Assembly: GCA_963809825.1 (NCBI GenBank)
Contig: CAWELJ010000004.1
Coordinates: 779,549-843,548, forward strand
Direction: 5' to 3'
DNA: 64,000 nucleotides
Origin: Bog-473 sp963809825
GTDB lineage: Bacteria; Actinomycetota; Acidimicrobiia; Acidimicrobiales; RAAP-2
Positions within the stretch are counted from its first letter, which is position 1; each line of letters starts with the position of its first letter. The notes beneath the pieces were generated by a model that did no database searches, was not told the origin of the DNA, and worked only from the letters and a program-made list of their open reading frames with translations. Position numbers and translations under genes: made by a program. Shown here piece by piece: positions 31,199 through 39,747 of the stretch.

Positions 31199-32355
31199 AT
31201 GCGCGGGGCACCGGGCCGACGCCCGCAGGTGGCAGTGGCGGCGGCGGTGGGGTCGCTGGCGCTGGCGCTGGCGGCCTGCAGCTCGAGCCCGTCGACGCCG
31301 AAGGCCGGACCCGCGACCCACGGGTCGACGCCGATCCCCTCGTCGTCGACCACCACGTCCAGACGACGGCCACGGCGTCCACGCTGGCGCCCGTCTCCAC
31401 CTCGGGGCCGTTGACGGCCGGGTCGCCGATCCCGCTCGACTTCTCGGCCGACCGTGTCACCACCGCCGAGAGTCCGGACGGCGCCGTGTTCGCCGCGCCG
31501 CAGGATCCGACCAGCCCCGCCCCGGCCGTCGCCTGGGTCGTCGACGGCAGCGGCCCCGCCGCCATCGCCGAGCACGTGCCCGACGGGATCGCCGCCCTGG
31601 CCGCCGACGGCACCAAATTCTACGTGGCGACCTACGCGACGCTGTACGCCTACAACCGCTCGAGCGGCAACCAGGCCGGGCAGTGGACGATGCCGGCCGT
31701 CAACGCGGCCAACGCCTCGAACGACGACCTGGTCGCACTGGCCGCCGGGGGCGGCAAGGTGTACGTCTCGGTGACCCGGGGCGACACCGTGAGCGTCTAC
31801 CGCGTCGACCCGGCGACGTCGGCGGCCCCCCACCTCTTGCTGCGCGGCCTGGGGGACGCCGTCGGGCCCGACGGTACCGTCTACTACGAGAGCACCGACC
31901 ACCACCTCGACGTCCGGCGCCCCGACGGGTCGACCGTGACGGGCCCGGTGCTGGCGCACACGCCCAACGGGCTGGGCGGCGGCGTGCAGTACGTCGACGT
32001 CGTCGCCGCCGACGCGGTGTGGGTGAGCATGCCCGCCGGCCAGGGCCTCGATGCCCGGTTCACGACGTACGACACCACCACGCTCGGCGTCGTGGGCTCC
32101 TACAGCGGCACCGTCACGAGCAGCGTCGTCGACTCGGCGGCGGGACCGCTGGTGCTGGTCCAGGCCGGGGACACCGCGTCGTGCCCGCAGGCGTCGCCGC
32201 CGGTTCCGGCCTCGTGCGTCCTGCGCATCGACCCGCACGGCACCCTGAGCGGGGCGGTGGGCGTGGGGGCGGCGGTGGCGCTCGTCGGCCCGGGGCCCGC
32301 CGTCGTGGTCTCCGACACCTCGACGGGCCAGTTCGACCTGGTGCGCCTGTCCTGA
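31199..32355 (+). CDS. Putative lipoprotein, frameshifted
   Basis: The N-terminus (from ATG 31199) is a lipoprotein signal, ending ALALAACSSS, so Cys would carry the lipid. A Ser/Thr-rich linker follows. The frame then changes near 31361: one missing base in TCC-AG-ACGACG restores TTTATAST and runs on to TGA at 32353-32355. The mature part of about 300 residues has repeated blade-like segments (DGIAALAADGTKFYVATY, DDLVALAAGGGKVYVSV, DAVGPDGTVYYEST) and probably forms a beta-propeller outside the cell. Function unknown. The break may be a sequencing error. Confidence 0.65.
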
Positions 32356-32493
32356 GGTCGGCGACACCGTCGCACCTCCGGGTCGTGGCGCGAAACGACC
32401 GGCAGCGCTCCGTGGGACATCTGGCTCCCTGTCACATCTTGTGGTGCTGAAGGGTCAAAGAGGTCGTAGACGACAACGTGCAAGGAGATCACG

Positions 32494-32964
32494 ATGGATG
32501 CTCGGCTCAACCCCTATGACAATCACGCGGCGATGAAATTCGTCAAGTACCTGAACTCGTCGGGTGCGGCCCTCACCGATTCGAAACTGCCGGCCGCGAC
32601 GCAGGAGCTGGTGAAGATCCGGGCCAGCCAGATCAACGGGTGCTCCGGCTGCCTCGACATGCACACCAAGGACGCCGAGCACCGCGGGGAGAGCCCGGTG
32701 CGGCTGCACCTCGTCGCCGCCTGGCGCGAGGCCACGGTCTTCACCGAGGCCGAGAAGGCCGCCCTCGAGCTCACCGAGCAGGGCACCCGCCTAGCGGATG
32801 GCGACGGCGTGTCCGACGAGGTCTGGGAGACGGCGGCGCGGCACTACGACGAGGACCAGCTCGGCGCACTGGTGTGCCTCATCGCCCTCATCAACGCCTA
32901 CAACCGCATGAACGTCATCACGCGCCAGCCCGCGGGTGACTATCAGCCCGGCCAGTGGGGATGA
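32494..32964 (+). CDS. Carboxymuconolactone decarboxylase / AhpD-like protein
   Basis: A 156-residue alpha-helical protein of the AhpD-like family. The peroxidase-type motif is Cys50-x-x-Cys53-x3-His57 (GCSGCLDMH), with an upstream conserved ELVKIRASQ. Such proteins are usually thiol peroxidase partners that detoxify hydroperoxides. AAGGAG lies 8 nt before the ATG. It stands alone after the lipoprotein gene and is convergent with the next hydrolase (1 bp gap). Confidence 0.9.
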   Translation: MDARLNPYDNHAAMKFVKYLNSSGAALTDSKLPAATQELVKIRASQINGCSGCLDMHTKDAEHRGESPVRLHLVAAWREATVFTEAEKAALELTEQGTRLADGDGVSDEVWETAARHYDEDQLGALVCLIALINAYNRMNVITRQPAGDYQPGQWG

Positions 32965-32965
32965 G

Positions 32966-33838
32966 TCACGACCCTGGGCGGCTCACCGTCCGCAGGATCT
33001 CCTCGAGGTGGTCCACGACCAGCAGGTGACCCTCCCCGGGGCACGTGTGCAGCCGCGCCCCCGGGATGCGGTCGGCCTGGAGCCGCCCGTGGGAGAACGG
33101 GACGTTGCGGTCCTCGTCGCCGTGCCAGACGTCGACGGACGCGGTGATGTCCTCGAGGCGGAAGCCCCAATCAGTCGCGAAGAGGTGGAAGTCCTGTGCG
33201 GCCGCCAGGGCGCTGGTCGAGGAGAACCGGCGGTAGTCCTCCATGAAGGCCGCCGTCACCGCCGGACGGGACAGCACCTCCATGTCGCAGGCCGGGAGCT
33301 GCCGTGGCGCGGCCCGGAGCGCCATTTCGGGCCAGCGGCGGAAGAGGTAGCCGCTGATCGCGAACGGTGGGTAGACCAGGTGCCGGGACCGGCGGGCCAA
33401 CCGGACGATGCCCCGGTTGAGGCCCATCATCCCGTCTTCGGTTCCGGTCCCGACCAACGGGCCCACGCCGCTCACGATGCCGGCGCCCACCACCCGATCG
33501 GGCAGGAGCCGAGCGCAGACGGCGGCGTGGGGGCCGCCGCCGGAGATCCCGACGACGGAGAACCCCTCGAGGCCGAGGTGGTCGGCGAGGGCAGAGACGT
33601 CCCCCGCCCAGTCGGTCAGTCTCCGGCCCGGCTGGAACGAGCTGTGTCCGTATCCGGGGCGGTCCACCGCCACGAAGCGGACCCCGGCTGCCTCCATCGG
33701 CTCCTCGTCGTAGGACACCTGGAGGCGTGACCCGGGAGTTCCGTGAAAGACGATCACCGGCGAGCCATCGGGATCGCCCGCCTCGAGCCACGCCAGCTCA
33801 CGACCGTCGGGCAGCTCCATCACCACGGTGTCACGCAT
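32966..33838 (-). CDS. Alpha/beta hydrolase
   Basis: A 290-residue alpha/beta-hydrolase of the epoxide hydrolase or proline iminopeptidase type. HGTPGS near residue 33 forms the oxyanion region, GISGGGPHA the nucleophile elbow, and HGDEDRNVPF with GEGHLLVV the Asp and His. ATG at 33838 is preferred over GTG at 33844 because TACGGT lies 7 nt upstream of it. No operon partner. Substrate unknown. Confidence 0.87.
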   Translation of the reverse strand: MRDTVVMELPDGRELAWLEAGDPDGSPVIVFHGTPGSRLQVSYDEEPMEAAGVRFVAVDRPGYGHSSFQPGRRLTDWAGDVSALADHLGLEGFSVVGISGGGPHAAVCARLLPDRVVGAGIVSGVGPLVGTGTEDGMMGLNRGIVRLARRSRHLVYPPFAISGYLFRRWPEMALRAAPRQLPACDMEVLSRPAVTAAFMEDYRRFSSTSALAAAQDFHLFATDWGFRLEDITASVDVWHGDEDRNVPFSHGRLQADRIPGARLHTCPGEGHLLVVDHLEEILRTVSRPGS

Positions 33839-33845
33839 ACCCACG

Positions 33846-33851
33846 ACCGTA
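33846..33851 (-). promoter_or_regulatory. Leaderless -10 box for the 33838 hydrolase
   Basis: TACGGT on the minus strand, 7 nt before the ATG. Confidence 0.45.
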
Positions 33852-33901
33852 CCGCCGGGCCTGCCGGTCCGTTCCGGCGCCGGGGGATCCGGCGCCGGGG
33901 A

Positions 33902-34714
33902 TCAGTAGTGCATGGAGACGCCGCCGTTGGGGCTGAGCAGCTGGCCGGTCACGAAGCTGGCGGCGTCCGAGGCGAGATACAGCACGCAGTAGGCGATGTC
34001 GGCGGTCACGCCCACCCGGCGCAGGGGTGTCATGCGGGCCATCGGCGCCAGCATGGCGGCCTTGCCCTGCTCGTTGATGGTGCCGTCGGGGTTGGTGTAG
34101 TAGCGCGCCGTCATGTTGCTCGGGACGAAGCCCGGCGCGACGGTGTTGACGCGCACGCCGTGCTCGCCCACCTCGACGGCCATCGTCTTGGTCAGCTGCG
34201 CGACGCCGGCCTTGCAGATGGCGTAGGGCCCGATGCCGGGTGCAGGGGCGAGCACGGCCGCCGAGGACATGTTGATGATGGAACCGCCGCGCTGCGCCAC
34301 CATCACCTTCCCGGCGGCCTGGCATCCGTACACCACGCCCTTGAGGTTCACCGAGAGGATGCGGTCGAATTCGTCCGGGTCGAGGTCGATGATGGTGCTG
34401 TCGATCATGATCCCGGCGATGTTGCACATGACGTGCAGGCCCCCGTGGCGCGCCACCACCATGTCGACGAGGTTCGCCGCCGCGCCGAACTGTGCGACGT
34501 CGAGCTGCGCGCTCTCCGCCCGGCCGCCCTGGCCGAGGACGGCGCTCGCCGTCTCGGCAGCCGCGGCCGCGTCGATGTCCGCGCAGACCACGGTGGCGCC
34601 GGCCCCGGCCAGCACCTCGGCCGTGGTGCGGCCGATGCTGCCGCCGGCCCCGGTCACGAGCGCCACGCGCCCCGTCAGGTCGAACGCGTCGTGCACACTC
34701 TGGGCCGTTTCCAC
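33902..34714 (-). CDS. Short-chain dehydrogenase/reductase
   Basis: A 270-residue classical SDR. The cofactor motif is TGAGGSIGR, the NNAG-like motif is CNIAGIM and the active-site Tyr-x3-Lys is YAICK, with Ser in INMSSAA. It interconverts a hydroxyl and a ketone with NAD(P). GTG at 34714 is supported by TAAGGT 6 nt upstream. It lies 32 bp downstream of the F420-type protein in the same direction. The substrate is unknown; steroid-type hydroxy-acyl-CoA compounds are possible given the neighbourhood. Confidence 0.88.
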   Translation of the reverse strand: METAQSVHDAFDLTGRVALVTGAGGSIGRTTAEVLAGAGATVVCADIDAAAAAETASAVLGQGGRAESAQLDVAQFGAAANLVDMVVARHGGLHVMCNIAGIMIDSTIIDLDPDEFDRILSVNLKGVVYGCQAAGKVMVAQRGGSIINMSSAAVLAPAPGIGPYAICKAGVAQLTKTMAVEVGEHGVRVNTVAPGFVPSNMTARYYTNPDGTINEQGKAAMLAPMARMTPLRRVGVTADIAYCVLYLASDAASFVTGQLLSPNGGVSMHY

Positions 34715-34720
34715 CGGCGC

Positions 34721-34726
34721 ACCTTA
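34721..34726 (-). promoter_or_regulatory. Leaderless -10 box for the 34714 SDR
   Basis: TAAGGT on the minus strand, 6 nt before the GTG at 34714. Confidence 0.45.
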
Positions 34727-34746
34727 CGTGCCCGGTGGCACCGTCT

Positions 34747-35226
34747 TCAGGCCGCGTCCGCCCTGGGCTCGATCCGGTAGACGGGGTAGTTGGCGGCGAT
34801 GTGCTCGAACTCGGCCACCGGTGCGGAGCGGTCGACCGGGATGTGGGGCCGGGCCCCGGGGGCCAGCGTGAGATAGCGGCGGATGATGGGCGCCCGCAAC
34901 GCCGGGTCGACCTCGACCAGGGTGACCGCCTCCCGCCTGCCGTGGCGCAGCTGGGCCCGGCCGTCGTCCGCCTCGAGGTTGCGCACCCAGTTCGATTCCG
35001 ACCCCAGCATGGCGACGAGGTAGCGCTCGCCCTGGTAGTCGGCGATCACGACGGGGAACGAGACGACCTTGCCGCTGCGGCGGCCCCGGACCTCGAGCGC
35101 GCCCGCCCGGCCGGGCCACACGCCGGCGGCGAACGCCAGGGCGGACAGCCGGTTCTGCCAGCGGGCGAACCGGTTCGGGCGCCCGCCCTTGTACAGCCAG
35201 CGCAGGTAGTCGCCGTAGCTCCGCAT
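34747..35226 (-). CDS. F420-dependent nitroreductase-like (DDN) protein
   Basis: A 159-residue split beta-barrel protein of the deazaflavin-dependent nitroreductase family. Family blocks are LEVRGRRSGKVVSFPVV, which contacts the F420 phosphate, ERYLVAMLGSESNWVRNL and the C-terminal FEHIAANYPVYRIEP. In mycobacteria DDN proteins reduce quinones or activate nitroimidazole drugs with F420H2. It implies that the organism makes F420. Physiological substrate unknown. Confidence 0.87.
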   Translation of the reverse strand: MRSYGDYLRWLYKGGRPNRFARWQNRLSALAFAAGVWPGRAGALEVRGRRSGKVVSFPVVIADYQGERYLVAMLGSESNWVRNLEADDGRAQLRHGRREAVTLVEVDPALRAPIIRRYLTLAPGARPHIPVDRSAPVAEFEHIAANYPVYRIEPRADAA

Positions 35227-35275
35227 GCTCCGATCGTGCGGCGCCGGCGCCCCGCCCGCCAGGGTCGATGTGCCC

Positions 35276-35776
35276 TTAGGCGGAGACGCCCTCCAGTGCG
35301 AGCAGCGCGCGCTTGATCTTCAGGCCGCCGCCGTAGCCGCCGATGCCGTCGCTCGCCAGCACGCGGTGGCAGGGCACGATGATCGGGATGGGGTTGCGGC
35401 CGTTGGCCTGGCCGACGGCCCGGGGCCCCCTGGGACGCCCCACCCGGCGGGCCAGCTCGCCGTAGCTGATCGTCTCGCCGTAGGGGATCCGGCTCAGCTC
35501 GGCCCAGACCTCCTGCTGGAAGGGGGTGCCGTCGAGCTCCATCGTCACGTCGAACTCGGTGCGTTCGCCGGCGAAGTACTCCTCGAGCTGCGCCGCCGTC
35601 TCCTCGAGGATCGGGGGCACGTCGTCCACGTCGCGGCGCCCGTGCCGGCGCTCGTGGGGGAGCCAGACGCCGATCAGCACGTCGCCGTCGCACTCGAGCA
35701 CGAGGCGGCCGATCGGGGTGTCGAGCGGCATGGTGACGGTGGTGGTGGCGGCGGTGCGGGTAGCGGCGGTGCTCAT
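35276..35776 (-). CDS. ogt: Methylated-DNA-protein-cysteine methyltransferase
   Basis: A 166-residue Ogt/AGT protein. The acceptor cysteine is Cys136 in the invariant PCHRV motif, with the helix-turn-helix region ISYGELARRVG and asparagine hinge before it. It transfers the alkyl group from O6-alkylguanine to itself in a suicide reaction. The ATG overlaps the alkA stop (ATGA), so both repair proteins are made together. The first 15 residues (Thr/Ala-rich) may be a long start; other in-frame starts are not better. Confidence 0.93.
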   Translation of the reverse strand: MSTAATRTAATTTVTMPLDTPIGRLVLECDGDVLIGVWLPHERRHGRRDVDDVPPILEETAAQLEEYFAGERTEFDVTMELDGTPFQQEVWAELSRIPYGETISYGELARRVGRPRGPRAVGQANGRNPIPIIVPCHRVLASDGIGGYGGGLKIKRALLALEGVSA

Positions 35777-37326
35777 GCGGCACGTCCTTTCGATGGCGGG
35801 GAGGGGATGACGTCGGCGGGGGCGGGGAGGGACCACAGGTGCACCATGGCGTAGCTCCGCCACGGGCGCCACGACTCGGTCAGGGCCACGAGGCGGGCCG
35901 GGTCGTCGGGCAGCCCGATCGCCCGCGCCGCCCGTCGGATGCCGAGGTCGGTCGGCATGAACGCGTCGGGGTCGCGCAGCGCGCGCATGGCCACGTACTC
36001 CGCGGTCCAGGGCCCGATGCCGGGCAGCCGCACCAGCGACCGGCGCATCTCGCGGGGGTCGGCGCCCGGGTCGATCACGACGTCGCCGCCCTCGACCGCC
36101 TCGGCCAGAGCGACAAGGGCGCGGCGCCGTCCCGCCGGCATGGCGAAGGCGCCCGGGTCGCGGCCCGCCAGCTCGGCCAGCGCGCCCGGCGTCGGGAAGA
36201 GATGGGTGATCGCGCCGTCGGCGCCGGGCAGCGGGTCGCCCGCCGCCTGCACGAGGCGCCCGGCGACGGTGCGCGCCCCGGGCACGGAGACCTGCTGGCC
36301 GATCACGGCGCGCACGGCCAGCTCGAACCCGTCGGCGGCGCCGGGGACCCGGCGCCCCGGGTCGCGCTCGACCACCGGACCCACCAGCGCGTCGCCGCGC
36401 AGGGCCTCCCACACCGCGACCGGGTCGGCGTCGAGATCGAGCAGCTGACGGCAGCGGGAGACGGCCGTGGTGAGGTCGCGCAGGTCGGACAGGACGAGCT
36501 CGCCTTCGACGTAGGGCGGACCGCTCCGCTCGTCGGCGCCGTCCGGAGCGCCGTCGGGGGCGTGCAGCGCCACGACGCCGTGGCCGTGGGGCAGGCGCAG
36601 GCTGCGGCGGTAGGTCGCGCCGTCGAGCGACTCCACTCCCGGCAGGGCGCGGGTGCCGAGGAAGGCGAGCACCGACTCGGGGCTGAACGGGCGCCGGCAC
36701 GGCAGCCGGAGCCGGATGGCCTGGCCCGCGCCGGCGCGGGCTCCCCGCTTGCCGGCGGCGGTCCGCGCCGCGCGCGCCCGCAGGCCGCCCGGTGTGTCGG
36801 CGAAGATCTGGCGCACCGTGTCGTTGCACTGGCGCACGCTGGCGAAGCCGGCGGCGAACGCGACGTGCGCGATCGGGAGGTCCGTGGTCTCGAGCAGAAT
36901 GCGCGCCGTCTGGCTGCGCTGGGCCCGTGCGATGGCGAGCGGTCCGGTCCCGACCTCCGCCGTGACGAGCCGGTTCAACTGGCGCGTGCTGTAGCCGAGG
37001 CGGCGGGCCAGGCCCTCAATCCCCTCGCGGTCGACGATGCCGTCACGGATGAGCCGCATGGCGCGCGCCACGACGTCGGCCCGGACGTTCCACTCCGGCG
37101 ACCCGGGCGTGGCGTCGGGCCGGCAGCGCAGGCAGGCGCGGAACCCGGCCTGTTGGGCGGCGGCGGCGCTGGGGTAGAAGCGGACGTTCTCCCGCTTGGG
37201 CGTGCGGGCCGGGCAGCTGGGCCGGCAGTAGATCCCGGTCGAGGTGACGGCGCAGAAGAACCAGCCGTCGAAGCGGGCGTCCTTGCTCTGCGCCGCCTGG
37301 TAGCAGCGGTCCGGGTCCTCCATCAC
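35773..37326 (-). CDS. alkA: Ada-AlkA bifunctional repair regulator/glycosylase
   Basis: A 517-residue fusion. The N-terminal Ada zinc domain has Cys34, Cys38, Cys65 and Cys68, one of which accepts methyl from DNA phosphotriesters. An AraC-type helix-turn-helix (about residues 85-185) follows, and a C-terminal AlkA 3-methyladenine glycosylase domain (about 200-500) has the helix-hairpin-helix LVRLPGIGPWTAEYV and catalytic Asp in MPTDLGI. It senses methylation, activates transcription and removes alkylated bases. Such fusions are common in actinobacteria. The start GTG at 37326 directly precedes an ATG; either may be used. Confidence 0.93.
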   Translation of the reverse strand: MMEDPDRCYQAAQSKDARFDGWFFCAVTSTGIYCRPSCPARTPKRENVRFYPSAAAAQQAGFRACLRCRPDATPGSPEWNVRADVVARAMRLIRDGIVDREGIEGLARRLGYSTRQLNRLVTAEVGTGPLAIARAQRSQTARILLETTDLPIAHVAFAAGFASVRQCNDTVRQIFADTPGGLRARAARTAAGKRGARAGAGQAIRLRLPCRRPFSPESVLAFLGTRALPGVESLDGATYRRSLRLPHGHGVVALHAPDGAPDGADERSGPPYVEGELVLSDLRDLTTAVSRCRQLLDLDADPVAVWEALRGDALVGPVVERDPGRRVPGAADGFELAVRAVIGQQVSVPGARTVAGRLVQAAGDPLPGADGAITHLFPTPGALAELAGRDPGAFAMPAGRRRALVALAEAVEGGDVVIDPGADPREMRRSLVRLPGIGPWTAEYVAMRALRDPDAFMPTDLGIRRAARAIGLPDDPARLVALTESWRPWRSYAMVHLWSLPAPADVIPSPPSKGRAA

Positions 37327-37391
37327 GGGTGCCAGCGTGGCACGCCGCTGTGACGATTACTGGCGGGAATCGGACATCAGCGTGTTCGTTC

Positions 37392-38513
37392 TCAGCGTGG
37401 CCCGGCCGGGAGCCCCCGCCCGGCCTGGGCCAGGACGAGGCGGCGATGGACGGCGGCGCCGCCCCAGGCCCGCGACAGCGCCCAGGTGCGCTTCAAGAAG
37501 AAGTGGAGGTCGCATTCCCAGGTGTACCCGATGGCGCCGTGGACCTGCAGGGCCACCCGGGCGGCCAGGTCGGCGGCATCGGACGCCATCGCCTTGGCCA
37601 TGGAGGCGTCGTGCGAGAGCGTCGGCTGGGCGGTGGCGAGCGACCACGCGGCGCGGTAGGTGGCGGGGCGGGCGAACTCGAGCGCGACCCGCGCGTCGGC
37701 CAGGTGGTGCTTGACGGCCTGGAAGCTCCCGATCGGCTTGCCGAACTGGTGCCGCTGCTTGGCGTACGCGGACGCCATCGCCACCATGCGATCGGCCAGG
37801 CCGATCAGCAGCGCGGCCGAACCGGCGGCGGCGCGATCGGCGAGCAGCCCCACCGCCGCCTCGGCCGCCACGCCGTAGGCGAGCAACGTGTCCGCGTCGA
37901 GCGGCCACTGCACCGTCGACAGGTCGCGCGACGAGCTCAGCGCCGGTGTGTCACGTACCGTGCACGACGCGGCGGGGACGGCGTGGAGCTGCCAGCCCGA
38001 CTCGGTGTCGCGGCACGCGAGCAGCAGGAGCGCCGCGTCGCGGGCGCCGACGACGCGGGGCGTGCGCAGCGTCCCGTCCGCCGTCACCTCGGTCGGCGAG
38101 ACGATCCCGGCCGCGGTGACGTCGATGCCGCCGACGGCGAAGGCCGCATCGTCCTCGACCAACGCCGCCAGCGCGGCCGTCGCGGTGGCGTCGGGCAGCA
38201 GGGCGGCCAGCGTGGGCGCGGCGAGCGCCGCGGTCTCGAGCAGTGGCTCGGGCAGGCAGGCCCGGCCCGCCTCCTCGAGCACGCCGACCAGGTCGACGTC
38301 GCTCAGGTCGAGGCCGCCCGCGGCGTCGGGCACCACGAGCGCCGGTGCCCCGAGCTCGGCCAGCACGGCCCAGCGGTTGCGGGCCAGCTCGGCGCGCCCG
38401 TTCGGGTCGGCCAGCTCGAAGGCGCGCAGGGCGTCGGGCGCGCACTCCGAGTCGAGCACCGTGCGCACGGCCCGGCACAGCTCGTCCTGCTGGTCGGAGA
38501 ACGCGAAGTCCAC
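37392..38513 (-). CDS. Acyl-CoA dehydrogenase, second subunit
   Basis: 373 residues. The C-terminal signatures KQRHQFGKPIGSFQAVKHHLAD and QVHGAIGYTWE are intact; the N-terminal half is more variable. It follows the full-length dehydrogenase by 10 bp on the same strand, as in alpha2beta2 steroid acyl-CoA dehydrogenases (FadE pairs). The pair would oxidise a bulky acyl-CoA. It resembles the pair at 26946-29146, so the window holds two such enzymes. Confidence 0.9.
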   Translation of the reverse strand: MDFAFSDQQDELCRAVRTVLDSECAPDALRAFELADPNGRAELARNRWAVLAELGAPALVVPDAAGGLDLSDVDLVGVLEEAGRACLPEPLLETAALAAPTLAALLPDATATAALAALVEDDAAFAVGGIDVTAAGIVSPTEVTADGTLRTPRVVGARDAALLLLACRDTESGWQLHAVPAASCTVRDTPALSSSRDLSTVQWPLDADTLLAYGVAAEAAVGLLADRAAAGSAALLIGLADRMVAMASAYAKQRHQFGKPIGSFQAVKHHLADARVALEFARPATYRAAWSLATAQPTLSHDASMAKAMASDAADLAARVALQVHGAIGYTWECDLHFFLKRTWALSRAWGGAAVHRRLVLAQAGRGLPAGPR

Positions 38514-38523
38514 GGCCGTCCCC

Positions 38524-39672
38524 TCAGCCGCGCGGGAGCCCGAGCAGCCGCTCGGCCACGACGTTGCGCTGGATCTCGTTCGTCCCGGCGTAAATGGGAC
38601 CGGCCAGCGAGAAGAGGTAGCCGTCGAGCCACTCTCCCGGCGCCCCGGCCTTCAGCAGCTCGGCATCGGCGCCCAGCAGGTCGAGGGCGGCGCTGTGGAT
38701 GGCGACGTCGGTCTCGGACCAGAAGATCTTGTTGCAGCTGGCCTCGGGGCCGACCGCATGGCCGCGGGAGACCTTGGTCGCCGTCCAGTAGGTGTGCAGC
38801 CTGTAGGCCTCGGCCTGCATGTGAGCCTGCGCCACCGCGTCGGCGGACGCGGCCGGACCGCCGCACGCCGTGTAGAGCTGGACGAGGCGGTCGGCCGCCT
38901 CGGTGTAGCGGGCCGGGCTGCGCAGCGAGAGCCCGCGCTCGGAGCCGGCCGTCGCCATGGCGACGGACCAGCCGGCGCCGACCTCGCCCAGGACCTGGTC
39001 CTCGGGCACCTCCACGTTGTCGAAGAAGATCTCGGCGAAGCCGGTCTCGCCGTCGATCTGGGGGATCGGGCGCACCGTCACACCCGGCGAGTCCATGGCG
39101 ACGAGGAAGTAGGTCAGGCCGCGGTGGCGCTCGGTTTCGGGGTCGGTGCGGAAGATGCCGAAGCACCACTCGGCGAACGCGCCGCGGCTGGCCCAGGTCT
39201 TCTGGCCGTTGAGCACCCAGCCGTCACCGGCGGCGTTCCGCGTGGCGCGGGAGCGGATGCCGGCGAGGTCGCTGCCGGCGTCGGGCTCGGACCAGCCCTG
39301 GCACCAGATGGCGTCGCCCGACGCCATCGGCGGGAGGAAGCGCGCCTTCTGCGCATCGGTGCCGTACTCGAGCATGGTCGGCGCGAGCAGGAAGATGCCG
39401 TTCTGGCTGACGCGCACCGGCGCCCGGGCGCGGTAGTACTCCTCCTCGAACACGAGCCACTCGAAGATGCCGACGTCGCGGCCGCCGTAGGCGGCGGGCC
39501 AGCTGACGACCGACCAGCGGTCGTCGAACATGGTGCGCTCCCAGCGCCGGTGGGCCTCGAAGCCGGCGGCCGTGTCGAGCGAGGGGAGCGGGTCGGCCGG
39601 GACGTGCGCCTCCAGCCAGGCCCGGGCCTCGGCCCGGAAGGCCTCGTGCGCGGCGGTGAAGGTCAGGTCCAT
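38524..39672 (-). CDS. Acyl-CoA dehydrogenase, first subunit
   Basis: 382 residues. FAD/substrate blocks WCQGWSEPDAGSDLAG and LNGQKTWASRGAFAEWC are present, and the end NEIQRNVVAERLLGLPRG is typical. ATG at 39672 is used since the conserved start MDLTFTAAHEAFRAEARAWL begins there; the longer reading adds unrelated residues. It is first in a two-gene unit with 37392-38513. The gap to the esterase gene upstream (75 bp) may hold a promoter, but I see no clear box. Confidence 0.92.
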   Translation of the reverse strand: MDLTFTAAHEAFRAEARAWLEAHVPADPLPSLDTAAGFEAHRRWERTMFDDRWSVVSWPAAYGGRDVGIFEWLVFEEEYYRARAPVRVSQNGIFLLAPTMLEYGTDAQKARFLPPMASGDAIWCQGWSEPDAGSDLAGIRSRATRNAAGDGWVLNGQKTWASRGAFAEWCFGIFRTDPETERHRGLTYFLVAMDSPGVTVRPIPQIDGETGFAEIFFDNVEVPEDQVLGEVGAGWSVAMATAGSERGLSLRSPARYTEAADRLVQLYTACGGPAASADAVAQAHMQAEAYRLHTYWTATKVSRGHAVGPEASCNKIFWSETDVAIHSAALDLLGADAELLKAGAPGEWLDGYLFSLAGPIYAGTNEIQRNVVAERLLGLPRG

Positions 39673-39747
39673 CGGGGCGGCTCCATGGGCGCTGCGAATC
39701 TCGCACAGCGGCCTGCGCGTTGCCAAGGTGGGCCCCCCCGCCCGGCG

